Source: Sisyra terminalis (Eukaryota; Arthropoda; Insecta; Neuroptera; Sisyridae). From it: a DNA stretch of 64,000 nt. The notes beneath the pieces are model-generated. The model made no database searches, was not told the origin of the DNA, and saw only the letters and a list, made by a program, of their open reading frames with translations. Shown here one piece after another: positions 1 through 11,936 of this stretch (positions are counted from its first letter, which is position 1; each line of letters opens with the position of its first letter). Position numbers and translations under genes: made by a program. The stretch is from assembly GCA_958496175.1 (NCBI GenBank), contig OY292275.1, forward strand, positions 49,987,701 through 50,051,700. The letters are read 5' to 3'.

Positions 1-542
1 GGTGAACATAGGCTATATTAGATTTTCAAAAAAGTTAGGGATCCATACTAAAACTCCAATAATGTAACCCAAGGTCTGAAAAAATTTACCAAAAAACATT
101 CTTTTATCGCGTGCGCTGCGAAAACTATTGGTTATAGAACAAAATAATGTAGTACAATTTTGCAGAACATATTATTATCTACAAAAAATAGAGCAACAGC
201 ATATGTCTAACTATTATAGTTATGTCACAATAACTGTTTTTTCATTTAAAAAAATGTATATAAATGCCACCATTATAAAAGCTCTTTTATTTATACTTTG
301 GAATTAATCCTTATCAAAATAAATGACTTTATATTTAAGTTTGCTTCAATACCAATGTATAACTTTTTGAGTTATTCAATTTTAACATTCCATTCGAAAG
401 ATATCACAAGTTTAAAAATGTAAGTTATTTGAAAAATATCGCATGGTCACCACTCTTTACTTATAATTAAGACCAACTTTATTGAAGTTGGCGATATTTT
501 TTTTTTATGTATAAATGCTGATTGATTTACAGATTATTTGGT

Positions 543-566
543 CTACGGTAGGTATACCTACCGTAG
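543..566. repeat. perfect 24-bp palindrome
   Basis: The half-site CTACGGTAGGTA is followed at once by its exact reverse complement, with no spacer. A 24-bp perfect palindrome containing G+C is unexpected in A+T-rich DNA. It could be a dimeric protein-binding site, a cruciform-forming sequence or a scar of a mobile element. No copy was noticed elsewhere in the window. Confidence 0.85.
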
Positions 567-1001
567 CTATTTGCAATAGACATATTCTTTTTAGATATTT
601 ATAAATATTTTTTTAAAATTAATTGATTATTACATAGAACAATTTTATTCTTTGCAACAGTTTATTAAATGTGTCTTTTTCAAGTTGACAAAATAGTGTT
701 TTTAAGTATGATTATGCTTTTCGTAAAAGAAATAAGAAAAATAAAAATTTTCTTATACCACTACAAATGGCAAATTTGAAAACAAAACATAATCTACACC
801 TACGTTACGCAGACGAAGTTGCGGAGATCAGCTAGTAGAGCAATAATTTGAATGATAAGTCAAGAGTTGAGTTTTTCATGTTAGATAATTTGAAATATAA
901 ATAAAAGATACTTTATTGTGATACATTTCATAGAAATGTTCAATAGAATTTTCAATTTTTCTTTAGATTCATGTTCAAAATTTAAGATTTTTTTCCTTCG
1001 G

Positions 1002-1051
1002 GAAAATGACCATTAAATTCATCGAAAATGAGTTTCATTTTGGTCATTTTC
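1002..1051. repeat. imperfect hairpin, 11-bp stem
   Basis: GAAAATGACCA (1002-1012) is exactly complementary to TGGTCATTTTC (1041-1051), with 28 bases between that can partly pair further. It is of small-RNA hairpin size but the inner pairing is poor, so function is doubtful. Confidence 0.5.
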
Positions 1052-1129
1052 TATTGCAAATTTGATTTAAAACTCGAGAGATAGTCGGATTATTCGTACT
1101 AAACATTTGAAAGAATAGTTTAGTAAGTT

Positions 1130-1330
1130 GACAAATGCTTTTGTCGTGACGAAAATTTCCAAGAAGCCACGATTCGTCATATTGTTAACGTTGATGGCAC
1201 ATATCGTTGGTGCGACACAACCTTTCTAATAACGCCCGTTGAGATGAAGGTGTCGAGCAATTTCATGCCTCACCTCACTGACGACCTTTGTTTCATCCCC
1301 AACTCGTCAAAACAACCCCGCACAAAAAAT
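1130..1330. other. G+C-richer noncoding island
   Basis: Base composition rises clearly against the flanks and several CpG dinucleotides appear (around 1140-1320). All frames carry stops, so it is not a long exon. Such islands in insect intergenic DNA are often conserved regulatory elements; that role is inference only. Confidence 0.3.
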
Positions 1331-2439
1331 GTGCCAAGAATCTAAATCAATCGTAAAAAAACAACAACTAGATAAAACCACTTTAACAAAAATCTACATT
1401 ACTAGATTCATTTTTACATTGGAAATTCTCTCAAGTTGTATCAAAGAGAGCATTTAACATAAATTACGAGTAAAATTAACATCGTCGCATATTTCACTAG
1501 ATCGCCGCTTAATGAAGATGCGACCGACCTAATTTAAACGTACACATATGTTAGTAACGAGAATTTGAATAAGAAGAAAATAATTGGAAATTGCTAGAAA
1601 TGGCAGAGCACGTGATGAATTAAAAAAACGCGGCTAGTTTAGTGCTTTAGAGTAAAACATTAATCGACCTAGAACCGGCTTGATACTAGTAAAATATGAA
1701 ACGAGCTTTTGATTGAAAAAGCTTTCCGAAAAAAGTCGTTTATGTAGAAACTGAAAAAAAACCATTGTTACAAAAATAAAATACTAGGAAAATGTTGAAA
1801 TTATCCTTTTTAAACAAAGTGTTCAGAAGTTATTATACATTCCTTTTGTTTCTTTTTCCAATAAAGTTTATCGAAAATAATAAAAATATAAAATAACAAA
1901 CTTTCAAAAACGCCAAATAAAATATCCAGATGTTTGTAATGTGTACTGAAAATATTTTCTTTTAATATTATTAAAAGGAATAAGCACCACTCTTTTTTGC
2001 TTACATAACATATTTTGTAATTGTTCTAGGTAATTTCCCGCGTTTTTGAGCTCTTCCCTCAAGCACCGTTTATCCCTGGTAGGGTTTTTAAACCATGGAA
2101 ATATTTATAATAACATACCGAAAATTTGACTTTCTGTTCAAAAAAAAGTGAAGGAAAAACCCCTCATCTAGGGGTGTCCCACATGAATTTGTGGATGGTC
2201 AAAATTAAGATTTTTTATTTCCGCAGCGAGTTCAATTAAACGTTCAATACTAAAGTTTTAGTAATTTTTATACATAGATGGCCATAAAGTTAACAAATTC
2301 CCAGGTTGGGTGAAGCTAGCTTTTGGAGGCCGTTTATTGAATAGGCATGCTCTAGTCTGTTCCTCCCAGTGTACGAATGTGACAAAATCGAATGTGATCC
2401 AGGATAAACGAATATAGCAAGGACCATTGCCTTTTGTAG

Positions 2440-2617
2440 AATATTCATTTATCCTGGGATTGAAAAATCAGCCCAAAGATGAAAGAATTTTACCAACAAA
2501 ATACTACGGCGTGAGTATGAAGAAGGCAACGGGGAAGTACTGCATTCAAGGCTCCTCGTATCATCCACAGGAAAAGGATGAAAACATCAAAAATATACTG
2601 TTTTTGTGCAATTACGA
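2440..2617 (+). CDS. candidate internal coding exon, product unknown
   Basis: One frame stays open across a 178-bp interval bounded by a good acceptor (pyrimidine-rich CCTTTTGTAG ending at 2439) and a strong donor (GTAAGT at 2618-2623). The interval is two bases plus 58 codons plus two bases, so the frame is consistent with both splice sites. The peptide is balanced in composition and includes LPTKYYGVSMKKATGKYC near its middle, unlike the Ile/Phe/Asn/Lys-rich chance frames nearby. Its G+C content is well above the surrounding DNA. I do not recognise the family. A methionine lies just upstream at 2427, but an internal exon is more likely than a 64-residue gene. No partner exons were identified. 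A hAT-type element sits 90 bp downstream, in what would be the following intron. Confidence 0.5.
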
Positions 2618-2705
2618 GTAAGTATATGTATATATCAATCACTGAAATAATATGCTACTGTAAAGTTCAAACTATATTTTGTCGTTGAGTAGCAATAGCT
2701 TATAA

Positions 2706-3422
2706 CAAAGGTTCCCAATCATTTTTGGTTTGCGACTTCTTAATGCATTGGATTTTTTCATAGTTGTTGAATTTTTTGCAAATTTGGAAAACTTCCTTTC
2801 TTAAAAGCAAATATCCATTTTACAGCGAAAAATTAAAAACTTATATATTAAAGGATATAATTTTTCTTGTCATAAAATCTTATTTCAACTATTTCGGTAA
2901 TATCCACTTTAAGACTGGACAACCACCATGGTTGCAGTGGCCTTGGTTGCAGCGGTAGGTCTCCAAATGCATAAGGGTTCAACATACATTTGATGTGAAC
3001 TTTAATATGGTTAGATTAGGTTAACACGAATTAAAAATTTTTGAATTTATAGTTTTTATAAATTGTTTCTTCTCAAATCTTGGAATGAAATTGAATATGG
3101 TGAAATATGGTCAGTTTTTGTTCAAACTTTAATTTTCAAGCGATATTTACTTCTTATTATCGCGACTGCCAAAAATCCAACTTCACACAAATAGTTTAAT
3201 AGGAATTTATATTCGAAGAGCTTTATCATTTAGCCGTGAATTTCGTTCAAAGATTTGAAATTCCCATGCTATTATATTTCAACTTGAATGTATTTTTGTA
3301 AAAATTTGAGAGCTAGAAATTCCAAGAAAATTACCGAATTGTTTAATTTAATATTTCGCAACACCCTTATGACGACACCACGGCTCCCCAAGGATCCACG
3401 ACTCACTCTTTGGGAATCACTG
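2706..3422. mobile_element. hAT-type nonautonomous DNA transposon, 717 bp
   Basis: The left end begins CAAAGGTTCCCAATC and the right end, read on the minus strand, begins CAGTGATTCCCAAAG. The pair are imperfect terminal inverted repeats resembling the hAT consensus that begins CAG and contains GGTTCCCAA. The element is flanked by GCTTATAA (2698-2705) and GCTTAAAA (3423-3430), an 8-bp target duplication with one mismatch, the size typical of hAT. The subterminal 3361-3400 is G+C-rich. No transposase frame is visible inside, so it would have depended on an enzyme in trans. Confidence 0.75.
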
Positions 3423-3430
3423 GCTTAAAA

Positions 3431-6400
3431 TGCACTTACGTATATTGTGGCGCAAAAATTATGCATTTTTTGATTAAAATTAAACCATAAATACTTAAAC
3501 ATAGAGAAAATCCGTTTAAACCTATGCAAGAGATGTATTTTTAAAAAATATAAGTGCTATTATTTCACCTCCTCTTATTACAATAAGAGAGCAATTTATA
3601 GAACCAGCGGCAAAAAAGTCGAGATAAGCTTTGAATTATGCAGATAAGTACGTGAGATTTAATTTAACGATTTATTATAAATATTCAAGTACGAATTTCT
3701 GAATACCGTTACTATCTTCTTTTTTGACCATATGAGCCTTTTATCCGTTGTAATTAATTGGCCTACACCATTTACGAAACCTCTTTCTAATTAAACAATT
3801 TTTCAAAGATAAAATTTTATCAAAATTGGACGGAACAAGAGCTTAGAGCTTGGTAAAATGGAGAAAGGTGTTATTTTTGGAATTTAAGGCTTTTAAACCT
3901 TTGTAAAAGTGAGAAACATTCCTGGAATTTTTTGATTTAATAATAAAGCCTTTATCGAAAGTCCATTTCCCATGTGAAACTGAAAGCTCTCGTACGTAAG
4001 AATTCATCGAGGACATTATTAATTTTAAAGGGAAATGATAACTTGAAATTACTGGAATTCTTTGAGATCTTATGATATGGTGACCTCCGGGTTGTTCTAT
4101 TAATAAATATGAACAAAACAATAACAAAATCAATCGTCTGAGAGATCGAGAAAAATTTATTTAATATAAACTTTTAAACGCTTGTTAAATTGAAATGTCT
4201 TAATTATGCTGTGGAAAATAGCAAGATTATAAATCAAAATGTTAAATGGCTACTGTTTTAAGACTATAAGTCACTGAAATCGGGAGCATTAAGTGCGAGA
4301 GTAACATGTGAAGGGATACAATAAATGTCGTCCCTCCCTTTTCTTTGCGATAAAAGGCAAACTTAATGTTCTAAGCTACAAAGGCTAGAAAAACCATCAG
4401 TTTCTTTCACAAAAAACCACCGACGCTTTATATTGGGTTCGTTAAAAGAAGAAAAAAACGAGCCTTAATAAAGAAAAATAGGCCGTTTTAGTGGAATTCG
4501 TTTTTTGGAAAATTACACGTTTCGAATTAAAGTATATTTACAATTCAAATTTTAAATGACGAAAAAGCCGAAATATATGTGACAGTTTGTGTTTGTTCGA
4601 ATGTGGAAATTACGAAGGCATGTAATTAGATTTTCGTGCTGCCATTTCTATTATATCAAATTGAAATTTTATTATTCATCTGTGTATTAAACACGGGGGT
4701 AGTAGAGTGAGACGAGTGGCCTTAACCAACCTAAATTGGCTGCTAAATGCTATCATTACAATCGAGTCCCTTCCGAGATGCATTTCCGACACCGTAATTT
4801 ACTTTCTTCAACAAAATATTCGGGATTAAATCAACAAGCCATTGAATATAATGATACGAGAGAAAATTACTATGAAATTTACAAGTTTGAACCAATCAAT
4901 CGATTCTTTATTATATATAACTTATGTTTAATTTTTATGCATTCCATAATAAAATGTCTAGTTTTGTTTAAAACTTTACAAGGTGTTTAATCCACTATGC
5001 ATTTGGTTCAGTTATTTTTGGGAAAATAAAATTAGAAAAGGTTTATTTTAAGGGATGGAAATACGGAGAAGATAGATAAAAATGCACGCGTGGAGAAATG
5101 TGGCGTGCAATGGAGTCTTCGGCTTGAATGTATTTTTTGGCTGATTGAGTTTGAACACGCGACCGTCTCTTATATCAACACAATCCGATAATGTACAGGT
5201 TAGTGACATAGATACCTAGTCACTTCATTATTTCTTTCGGTCGACCAGAGTTTGCCAAACGAAGCCAATAATTTCGAAAATCGAATCAACATAACATTAC
5301 AAAAATACGACATCTTACAATTCCAGGATATTCATTGAATTACAAAAAATTAGTGGTAAAAATTATCAGCTTTGTAAATTTGCCAGCGTAGCAAATCTCT
5401 TTCAAAATATGCCACTGACTCTAATGTAATTTACAAAAGATTTTAGATGTGAAACTGAAAATTTTAACTCTAATCACAATCAGCCATTCGTAAACTTAGC
5501 CCTGAGTATGTTTCTTGATATAATAAAATTGATGCAGTGTTCCATCTTCTTCAAAGCTCAATCATCTTAGTTTTCTTAATTGTATTATGGTTATATATGT
5601 TTGCGAACATAATGACAAGGTTAGAATAGTATGTGTTAAATAAAACTGTAAAAAGCATTGATGTTTGCCTACTTAAGGCTACTCAGCACTTTTCTGGGTT
5701 TTGAACACATTTTATTTTGAACTGAAATTTTTTTCGCTGTAATTTCATTTAAATTAATAGTGAACCGTGCAGTTATAAAAAAATGGAATAATATAAATAA
5801 TTAGAACTCAAAGTACAGAGGGAATCACATACAAAAAAACCTTCAAATGGTAAAAATTAAGATTTTCCAACTACTTTGGAAAAAATTCAAGTCAAATATT
5901 TCGGAAATACAAATCAATAAAGGCAAAGACTACCAGAAAAAATAAATATGATTATACCAGAAGGAAAACCATCCTAAGTAGTAGAAAGAATGTGTAAATG
6001 GAAAATTAGAATTTAATTTGCAGTAATAATTAATTTAGTACAACATGAATGGCATTGTTTGTCGCATACCAGAAACATTGATACTCAGGAGTAAGAAAAC
6101 AAATATCTAGAGAACTTTGAAAATGATGATGGAGAAGAAAAAAAAATAAAGAGGGGTGTCGCAACTCCAGACTAATTGAGTAGGTAGTGGAAAGGACTAT
6201 TTTTGAGATTTCAGCTCCGAAGGATAAATGAAGATGAAGAATATCTGAATTCTCAGGTCCGGAAAGAATTATGAAACTAGGATAGGGAAAGAGATAGAAT
6301 TGAATTAAAAAATAAGCAACAATAACGTCCACTGATCACCTTAATACTTGGCCATATTGATACATCATTTGTCAAATCGATTAACTTTACTATGTGAAAA

Positions 6401-6598
6401 TATTTAAATTTTAGTATCAAAAAAATTGGTTTGATCCTTAATAAATTATAAACTTTTTAAAAAATAATTAAAATACCTCTCAACAAAAAGATTTTTTAGG
6501 TCTTCATTGCTAAATTATAATATATGGCATCTATTGAAGTTTAAAAATGATTTTTTCTTCTTTTGTACAGAGAAGTTAACCAATTTGGCATGTGAATC
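3431..6598. other. A+T-rich nongenic DNA
   Basis: Open frames near 3843-4133 (minus), 4736-4990 (plus) and 6030-6332 (minus) are low-complexity and lack splice or family signals. I see no repeat structure I can support. Confidence 0.5.
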
Positions 6599-6606
6599 AT
6601 TCTTAT

Positions 6607-6757
6607 TAGGGATTGCAATCCCGTACTGTTTCCAATCCCGCAGGATTTTTGCTGGATTCACTTCGTAACAGCGGGGTACTGCGGGATCCCACAGAACCTA
6701 AAATAGAGCTGGATCTCACTGGATCGCGGGATTCCATTTTCTGGATTGCTGTCCCTA
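6607..6757. mobile_element. hAT-type MITE, 151 bp, perfect 8-bp duplication
   Basis: The termini are TAGGGATTGCAATCC and, on the opposite strand, TAGGGACAGCAATCC (13 of 15 identical). The element is flanked on both sides by ATTCTTAT (6599-6606 and 6758-6765), a perfect 8-bp target-site duplication diagnostic of hAT transposition. The interior is G+C-rich and repeats GGGATC/GGATT-like motifs, as subterminal transposase-binding repeats often do. It is too short to encode anything. Confidence 0.88.
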
Positions 6758-6813
6758 ATTCTTATATTTTGCTCATTTTTGTATAAGTTTCTTAAATATT
6801 AGGGGGACCGGTT

Positions 6814-7445
6814 AATAATGTCAATCTTGAAACATAAAATTAAAACACAAAATTTTGAAATAAGTTTTAATTTGAAATCAATGACATAATCATTTTTAAT
6901 ATCATCAAGCATTTGACATCTTGTGTGTAAATTAATAATACCAAAGTCAACCAAAGTAGTAAAAATCAATGGACTACTAACAAAAATATTTAAAAGTTAT
7001 ATTTTAAACGACACATAAGCTTTCAATTTTGACCACTTAATAAATTTTTGATAAAATTTAAATATAAAATTTGATAGAATTCCGATGAAATAACTAACGA
7101 CTTGTTTGAAGGGAAATATTTCACAAGTAATGTCGATTTTGGAATATAAAATTAAAGCACAAAATTTTGAAATAAGTTTTAATTTGAAATCATTGGCATA
7201 GTCACTCTTATATCATCAACCATTTGACATCAAGTGTGCAAATTGATAATACCAAAGTTGACCAAAGTCAACCAAAGTAGTAAAAATCAATTGATTACAA
7301 AAGAAAATATCAAAAAATTACATTTTGAACATCACTCAAACTTTCAATTTTTTTTTACTACTTAGTAAACGTTGTAATGAATTAATTTAATAGAATTCCG
7401 TTGAAATAACTAAAGACTTGTTTAAAGCAAAATATATCACTTTGA
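6814..7445. repeat. tandem dimer with 312-bp unit
   Basis: The block beginning TAATGTCAATCTTGAAA at 6816 recurs at 7128 as TAATGTCGATTTTGGAA. The homology continues through shared segments such as AAATTTTGAAATAAGTTTTA and ACCAAAGTAGTAAAAATCAA to about 7445. The two units are diverged with small indels. The second carries a short local duplication of ACCAAAGT. This could be a satellite dimer or a segmental tandem duplication. Confidence 0.85.
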
Positions 7446-10272
7446 CATTAAAGAATCTAACAAATCTCACTGGAGAAAGCCAGTGTTGAAAAAAGGAATT
7501 TCACTTTTTAGAAAATTGAATTTTTCAGTATAAACCTATCTATATCTAACTTTAAATTATGATGTTTATGATATTCAATCGTTGCATATGAAAAATTTAA
7601 TGAGATTTTGTTCAAAGTAATTTTATCTTCCAAAAAATCGAAAAGTAAATTTAAATTAGAATAAATTGTAATTTGGAAATCTTCAATGCAATATTTTTTA
7701 TAGCACAAAGAATTATTGCCACAGTAATTATACATGTTCATTATATTATCATTATTTAACGATAGTTTTGAAAGAATAGAATTTCATATAAAACTATAGT
7801 CGATATTTACACAAAATAAATCTTGTAATCCACTAAAAATGTTGTTTATAGTTAAGAATATTGGTAGAACTATTTAATACTTAAAAAAACAAATATCTAA
7901 CTAGGGTAGTATTTCTGACAAAGTAATACATTGATTTAATGAACAGTTTTTTGGGTTAAAATTACAATTTTAATACACTCTAATTTTGATTTGTGTGTAT
8001 TGTTTCGTCCATATAATAGTCTTTCCACAAATAAATGTGCATATATAATTTTATTTTTCACATCTGTATAGTCCAATCAATATGAAGATATTTTCATATT
8101 TTTGATAAAGAAACTAAAAATAATTTCTTTTTCTTTTAACACAAGAGATATGCTCGCATGTAGAGAAAAAGTTAGTTTCAAGTTCTTTTGATTAAGGTTT
8201 TATCCAAGTTCTGTAAAAGTTTATCTTTTTAAAAGCCCGGAAGAGCTTTTTTGAGAAAGAAAAGAAAAAAAATCTTGTTTAAATTTTGTTCATTTTGAGT
8301 AGAGTTCGAACAATCGCTCTTTCACATAATAATCAAAGAAAATCCAACGTTGAAAATAGAAATCAAATATCTTCAAATAATGTCAATAACACAAAGATAA
8401 CTAAGTGATTCGTTATCCGAGATTATGTTGCACTCACATACATTTCCGAAGATTCATTTCGTTCATTTGAAATCAGTTGAAATGAAGCAGCCAAGTTCGA
8501 AAATAACGTTTCACTTCAACTCCAATGGGTTATTAACTATATTTTATTGCCAATGCACACAAGGGATTCGTGAATCGGGAATCGTGAAAATCATCTCTAC
8601 TCTATTTCACAAAAATATCAGACATTTTAAAATGAAATATTTTTCAATAAAAGCCAACCTTTAATTTCATTTTCCCCGTTCAATATTGACTAATTGCATT
8701 GAAAATTGGCTCATATTTTCGATAAGAAAACGACCATAACGGATATTTATTTCAACAAAAAGAGCTTCCATCTTGCGATTTTATCTGCAAGTTTCTTTTG
8801 AAAATTCACTAAAACGAAATGAACTTTCGGTAATATTTACCTGACCCCAAATGATAAAGATCGCTTCGAGACAAAAAAATAGGTCAATGTTTTTAAAATT
8901 ACTTCTCAAATATTAACGTCGGTGACTAAATGGCCCTATAACCGGATCTGGTTATCTTGTTTCAACTAATTTTTTAATCCCGGAAAGGTTTAATTACAAC
9001 GTCAACTCATTAAAATTGCCTGAAATGAATTTCCCTATTTGGAAAAAATGGAAACTATTATTATACGTGTAGGGGTGGTTTGTAGCGTTCTAATTTTATT
9101 CTCATTAATGCAAATAAGGAAATGCGTTTCATTTTTTATTTGACTCTTTTAACATATATAAAATGTAAATAAACATGGCATAATGAGGCAATTTGAAGCT
9201 TTTAAACAAAGATTCTAAACCTTTTATTTGAATATGGTGGAAATTACAAATTAAAGAATAATAAAAGATATAATAAAAACAATTTTGATAGAAGGAAACA
9301 AAACAGCAGTAAAGTATCATTATTGGTACAATGTTTATGGTGGAAAGAATGAACATTTGAAATGTTTGATATTCTTTCAAAAATTCAATTTATCAACTTT
9401 TATTGCACCTTAGAAAAAAAAAATAACATTGTTTTAAATATACCTAAATTAATAAAATAAGAAAACAAATCATTCAAAAGTTATATCTAAATGCTTTCCA
9501 AAAACACGTAGAAATATTTTGATTCCCAACCGCATAAACTTAGCGAGGGTTTCTGCTATTAAACGTAGTAATTAACTGAGCTGATAATTTTCGTTTATAG
9601 TGATGCCTTTAATTTAAGGTGCGTCAGGGATGATATGCACTATCTAATAACTGGCATGAAATATTTTAGAATTCAATTCCAGCTACTGGTTTTAGTGGTC
9701 TCTACCGACGTGATAACTGTTTGCGAGTTAATTTTACCGAATTAATGTACAGGTATTCGATTTACCATCGTTAAGAGTTAGTATTATTATTCTTTGTCTA
9801 TTTTTTAAACTTCGCATATTTTATTTACTAAAATTGAATTAGAAAAATAATATATACGAGTATTTTAAAATACGAGAAGAATCTGATTACATGGAACTAA
9901 ATGATTATAATAATTGACTATAGTATGTCTTTCAAGTGATGCGGTGAATCTTTGTAACTAAGCTATAGGTAAAGTAGCAAGTATCACCATCCCAAAAATA
10001 GATTTATCAGAGTTATTATTTAACAAGAAATAGAATTAAAATGGGGAATCAGCATGATTATTAGCAGTCCAAAAATTTTTTCGACCAAAATAATAAACAA
10101 CCGTAACATTTAAATTCTAGGGGTGCCACAATATTGAACCACATTCCTATTGAGTTCGGGATATATATACAAGGTATGTCGCTAGTCATAGGCAGCAAAT
10201 TTGTTAAAAATTCGAATTTCAACTCGATTTTGGAGTCAATTGTAGGTTCTATACTTTGGATACATCGAGTAC
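7446..10272. other. A+T-rich nongenic DNA
   Basis: Frames at 7508-7741 (minus), 8425-8664 (plus) and 9129-9380 (minus) are short and unremarkable. No transposon termini or protein relics were recognised. Confidence 0.5.
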
Positions 10273-10805
10273 GGTGACTATGAACATGCCCACTAGAAAA
10301 ATCCGCACACGAAATTGGCCCCTAGAAAGTTACTAACAAGGAAAATTCTTCACTCAGAAATTAACGCACAATGATATATCCTTACATGGAAATTAACCCA
10401 CAGGAATAAAGTATTTAATATTTATTTTATCATTAGTATTGTAATAGTATTGTTAAAGTAACGATATTTTACGATATTAAAATTTAATAAGTAAAAAATT
10501 ATAAATTAAATTAAAGACAAAGTAAATACTGAAACGTTGCCAGATATTGACGTTACTAAAAGAGGCCTGAGGCCATTTTATTTTCAAATAGGTTAGTAGT
10601 AAAATACTAATAATAAAATTATGTTTAATTAAATAATATATAAAATAAATATTTTTTCGCTGTAGGTTAGTTTCCATGTGAGGAATTTTCTTGGTGAGTT
10701 AATTTCTATGTGGCCAACTTTCGTGTAAACTACAATGCTAGTGCGCAACTTTTTGTGGGCAATTTTCGTGTGAGGAATTTTCTAGTGGGCAACTATCATA
10801 GAACC
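10273..10805. mobile_element. inverted-repeat element with repeated subterminal motifs
   Basis: The left arm, 10273-10404, is an imperfect inverted copy of the right arm, 10660-10805. Shared blocks include GGAATTTTCTAGTGGGCAAC in the right arm against its complement near 10288-10305, and GGTTAGTTTCCATGTGAGG against the complement of 10380-10399. Within each arm, related motifs (GAATTTTC, GGGCAA, TTTCGTGT) recur every 20-40 bp. The about 255-bp A+T-rich centre has no coding frame. It resembles a nonautonomous foldback-type DNA transposon; the superfamily is unknown and no target duplication was resolved. Its centre contains a segment (about 10520-10568) also found near 25960-26007. Confidence 0.65.
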
Positions 10806-11934
10806 ATTGAATATTTCTAAAAAACAATTAAAATGAATAAAACGAAAACAATGAATCAACCCTCTCAATTACTAAATACTTTAAGAAAGTTAAAGTAAAT
10901 TGAAGTACAAAGATGTTTTAATGATTTACTTGTAAATATGTAGGTACTAATAAAAAGATCCTTAAAGTTTCAGAATTAGATTTCAATTATTTTTTGTTGG
11001 AAAAAAGGAATGAGTAAAAGAGAAAAAAAAATATTCCTTCTTAGAATTTACCTTACCAATTTATATAAAAATTTGGGGTTGATATTTTTTTTAAAAAAAA
11101 ATAACATTTATTTATTTTAATAAATTTTTAAAAAAAATACAATTTTCTTAACAACAAAATAATATTAATACTGATTAAAAAAAAAAATTAATTTTATATA
11201 TTTTCTTTATTATGTCTATTTTTTTTCAAAATCTTTCAAATGATACAACATTGTGAAAAAGAACTACATGAAAGATACTAGTGAAATAAATGCCACTTCC
11301 ACGTTAAATATTGGTCTTGTATAACCTTAATATGTACAATGTATATCTATGCATTGAGAATGGGAGTGGTTCTGTTTAATTTTTAAAATTTCAACAATCA
11401 AAACAAATGAACAACCTTAAATCTCGTAATTCTATTGGCTAATAGCTTCTTTCATTAAAGCATGTATGTTGTCATTAGATATTAGCGCATTGCGCTCATC
11501 ATTACTTCACTGAACATGTTATATTACATATTGATAGTTACAAAAAAATATGTTTTTAAAGTTTTGTTGAAAAACTTTAGGAAAATAATAAGAAATTAAT
11601 ATTCGTACCTATCTGTTATTATTTTCTTTTAATACTTGCAATATAACTATGTACATATTGAAGTTAAACAAGAACAATGTTAAATGTGGAAGAGGTTTTT
11701 ATTTTATTTTCTCCTCACTTTGTATGATTCATTAAAAAAAATTAAAATAATTCTGACATTATAAGAAAAGAATAAAAAACTTAAGAAATATATATTTTCA
11801 AGGCAATACAATTTTTTAACAAAGCTATACCCTAGTCAATTTTTATAATAAAAGATTTAAAAAAAACGTTAGCAACTCTTAAATTAAATCATGATTTAAG
11901 TTCCCTCAGTTAAGTAAATTTCAAGAAACAAAAA
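10806..11934. other. A+T-rich nongenic DNA with a dispersed repeat
   Basis: This is mostly homopolymer-rich sequence without credible frames. The segment 11351-11465 belongs to a dispersed repeat listed separately. Confidence 0.5.
11351..11510 (+). repeat. dispersed repeat A, copy 1
   Basis: Read forward, 11351-11465 matches the reverse complement of 37670-37780. Both carry GGGAGTGGTT, AATCAAAACAAATGAA, an AAATCTCG block and CTATTGGCTAA in the same order and spacing. Weaker similarity continues for about 45 bp. The ATTGGCT block is a CCAAT-box sequence, so both a transposable fragment and a promoter-type duplication are possible. Confidence 0.75.
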
Positions 11935-11936
11935 TA

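Larger units (their letters stand above)
1..2439. other. A+T-rich nongenic DNA
   Basis: No open frame here looks coding on either strand. The stretch is A+T-rich with homopolymer runs. It contains a perfect palindrome near 543, a hairpin near 1002 and a G+C-richer island near 1130-1330, each listed separately. I see no transposon protein remnants. Confidence 0.6.
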
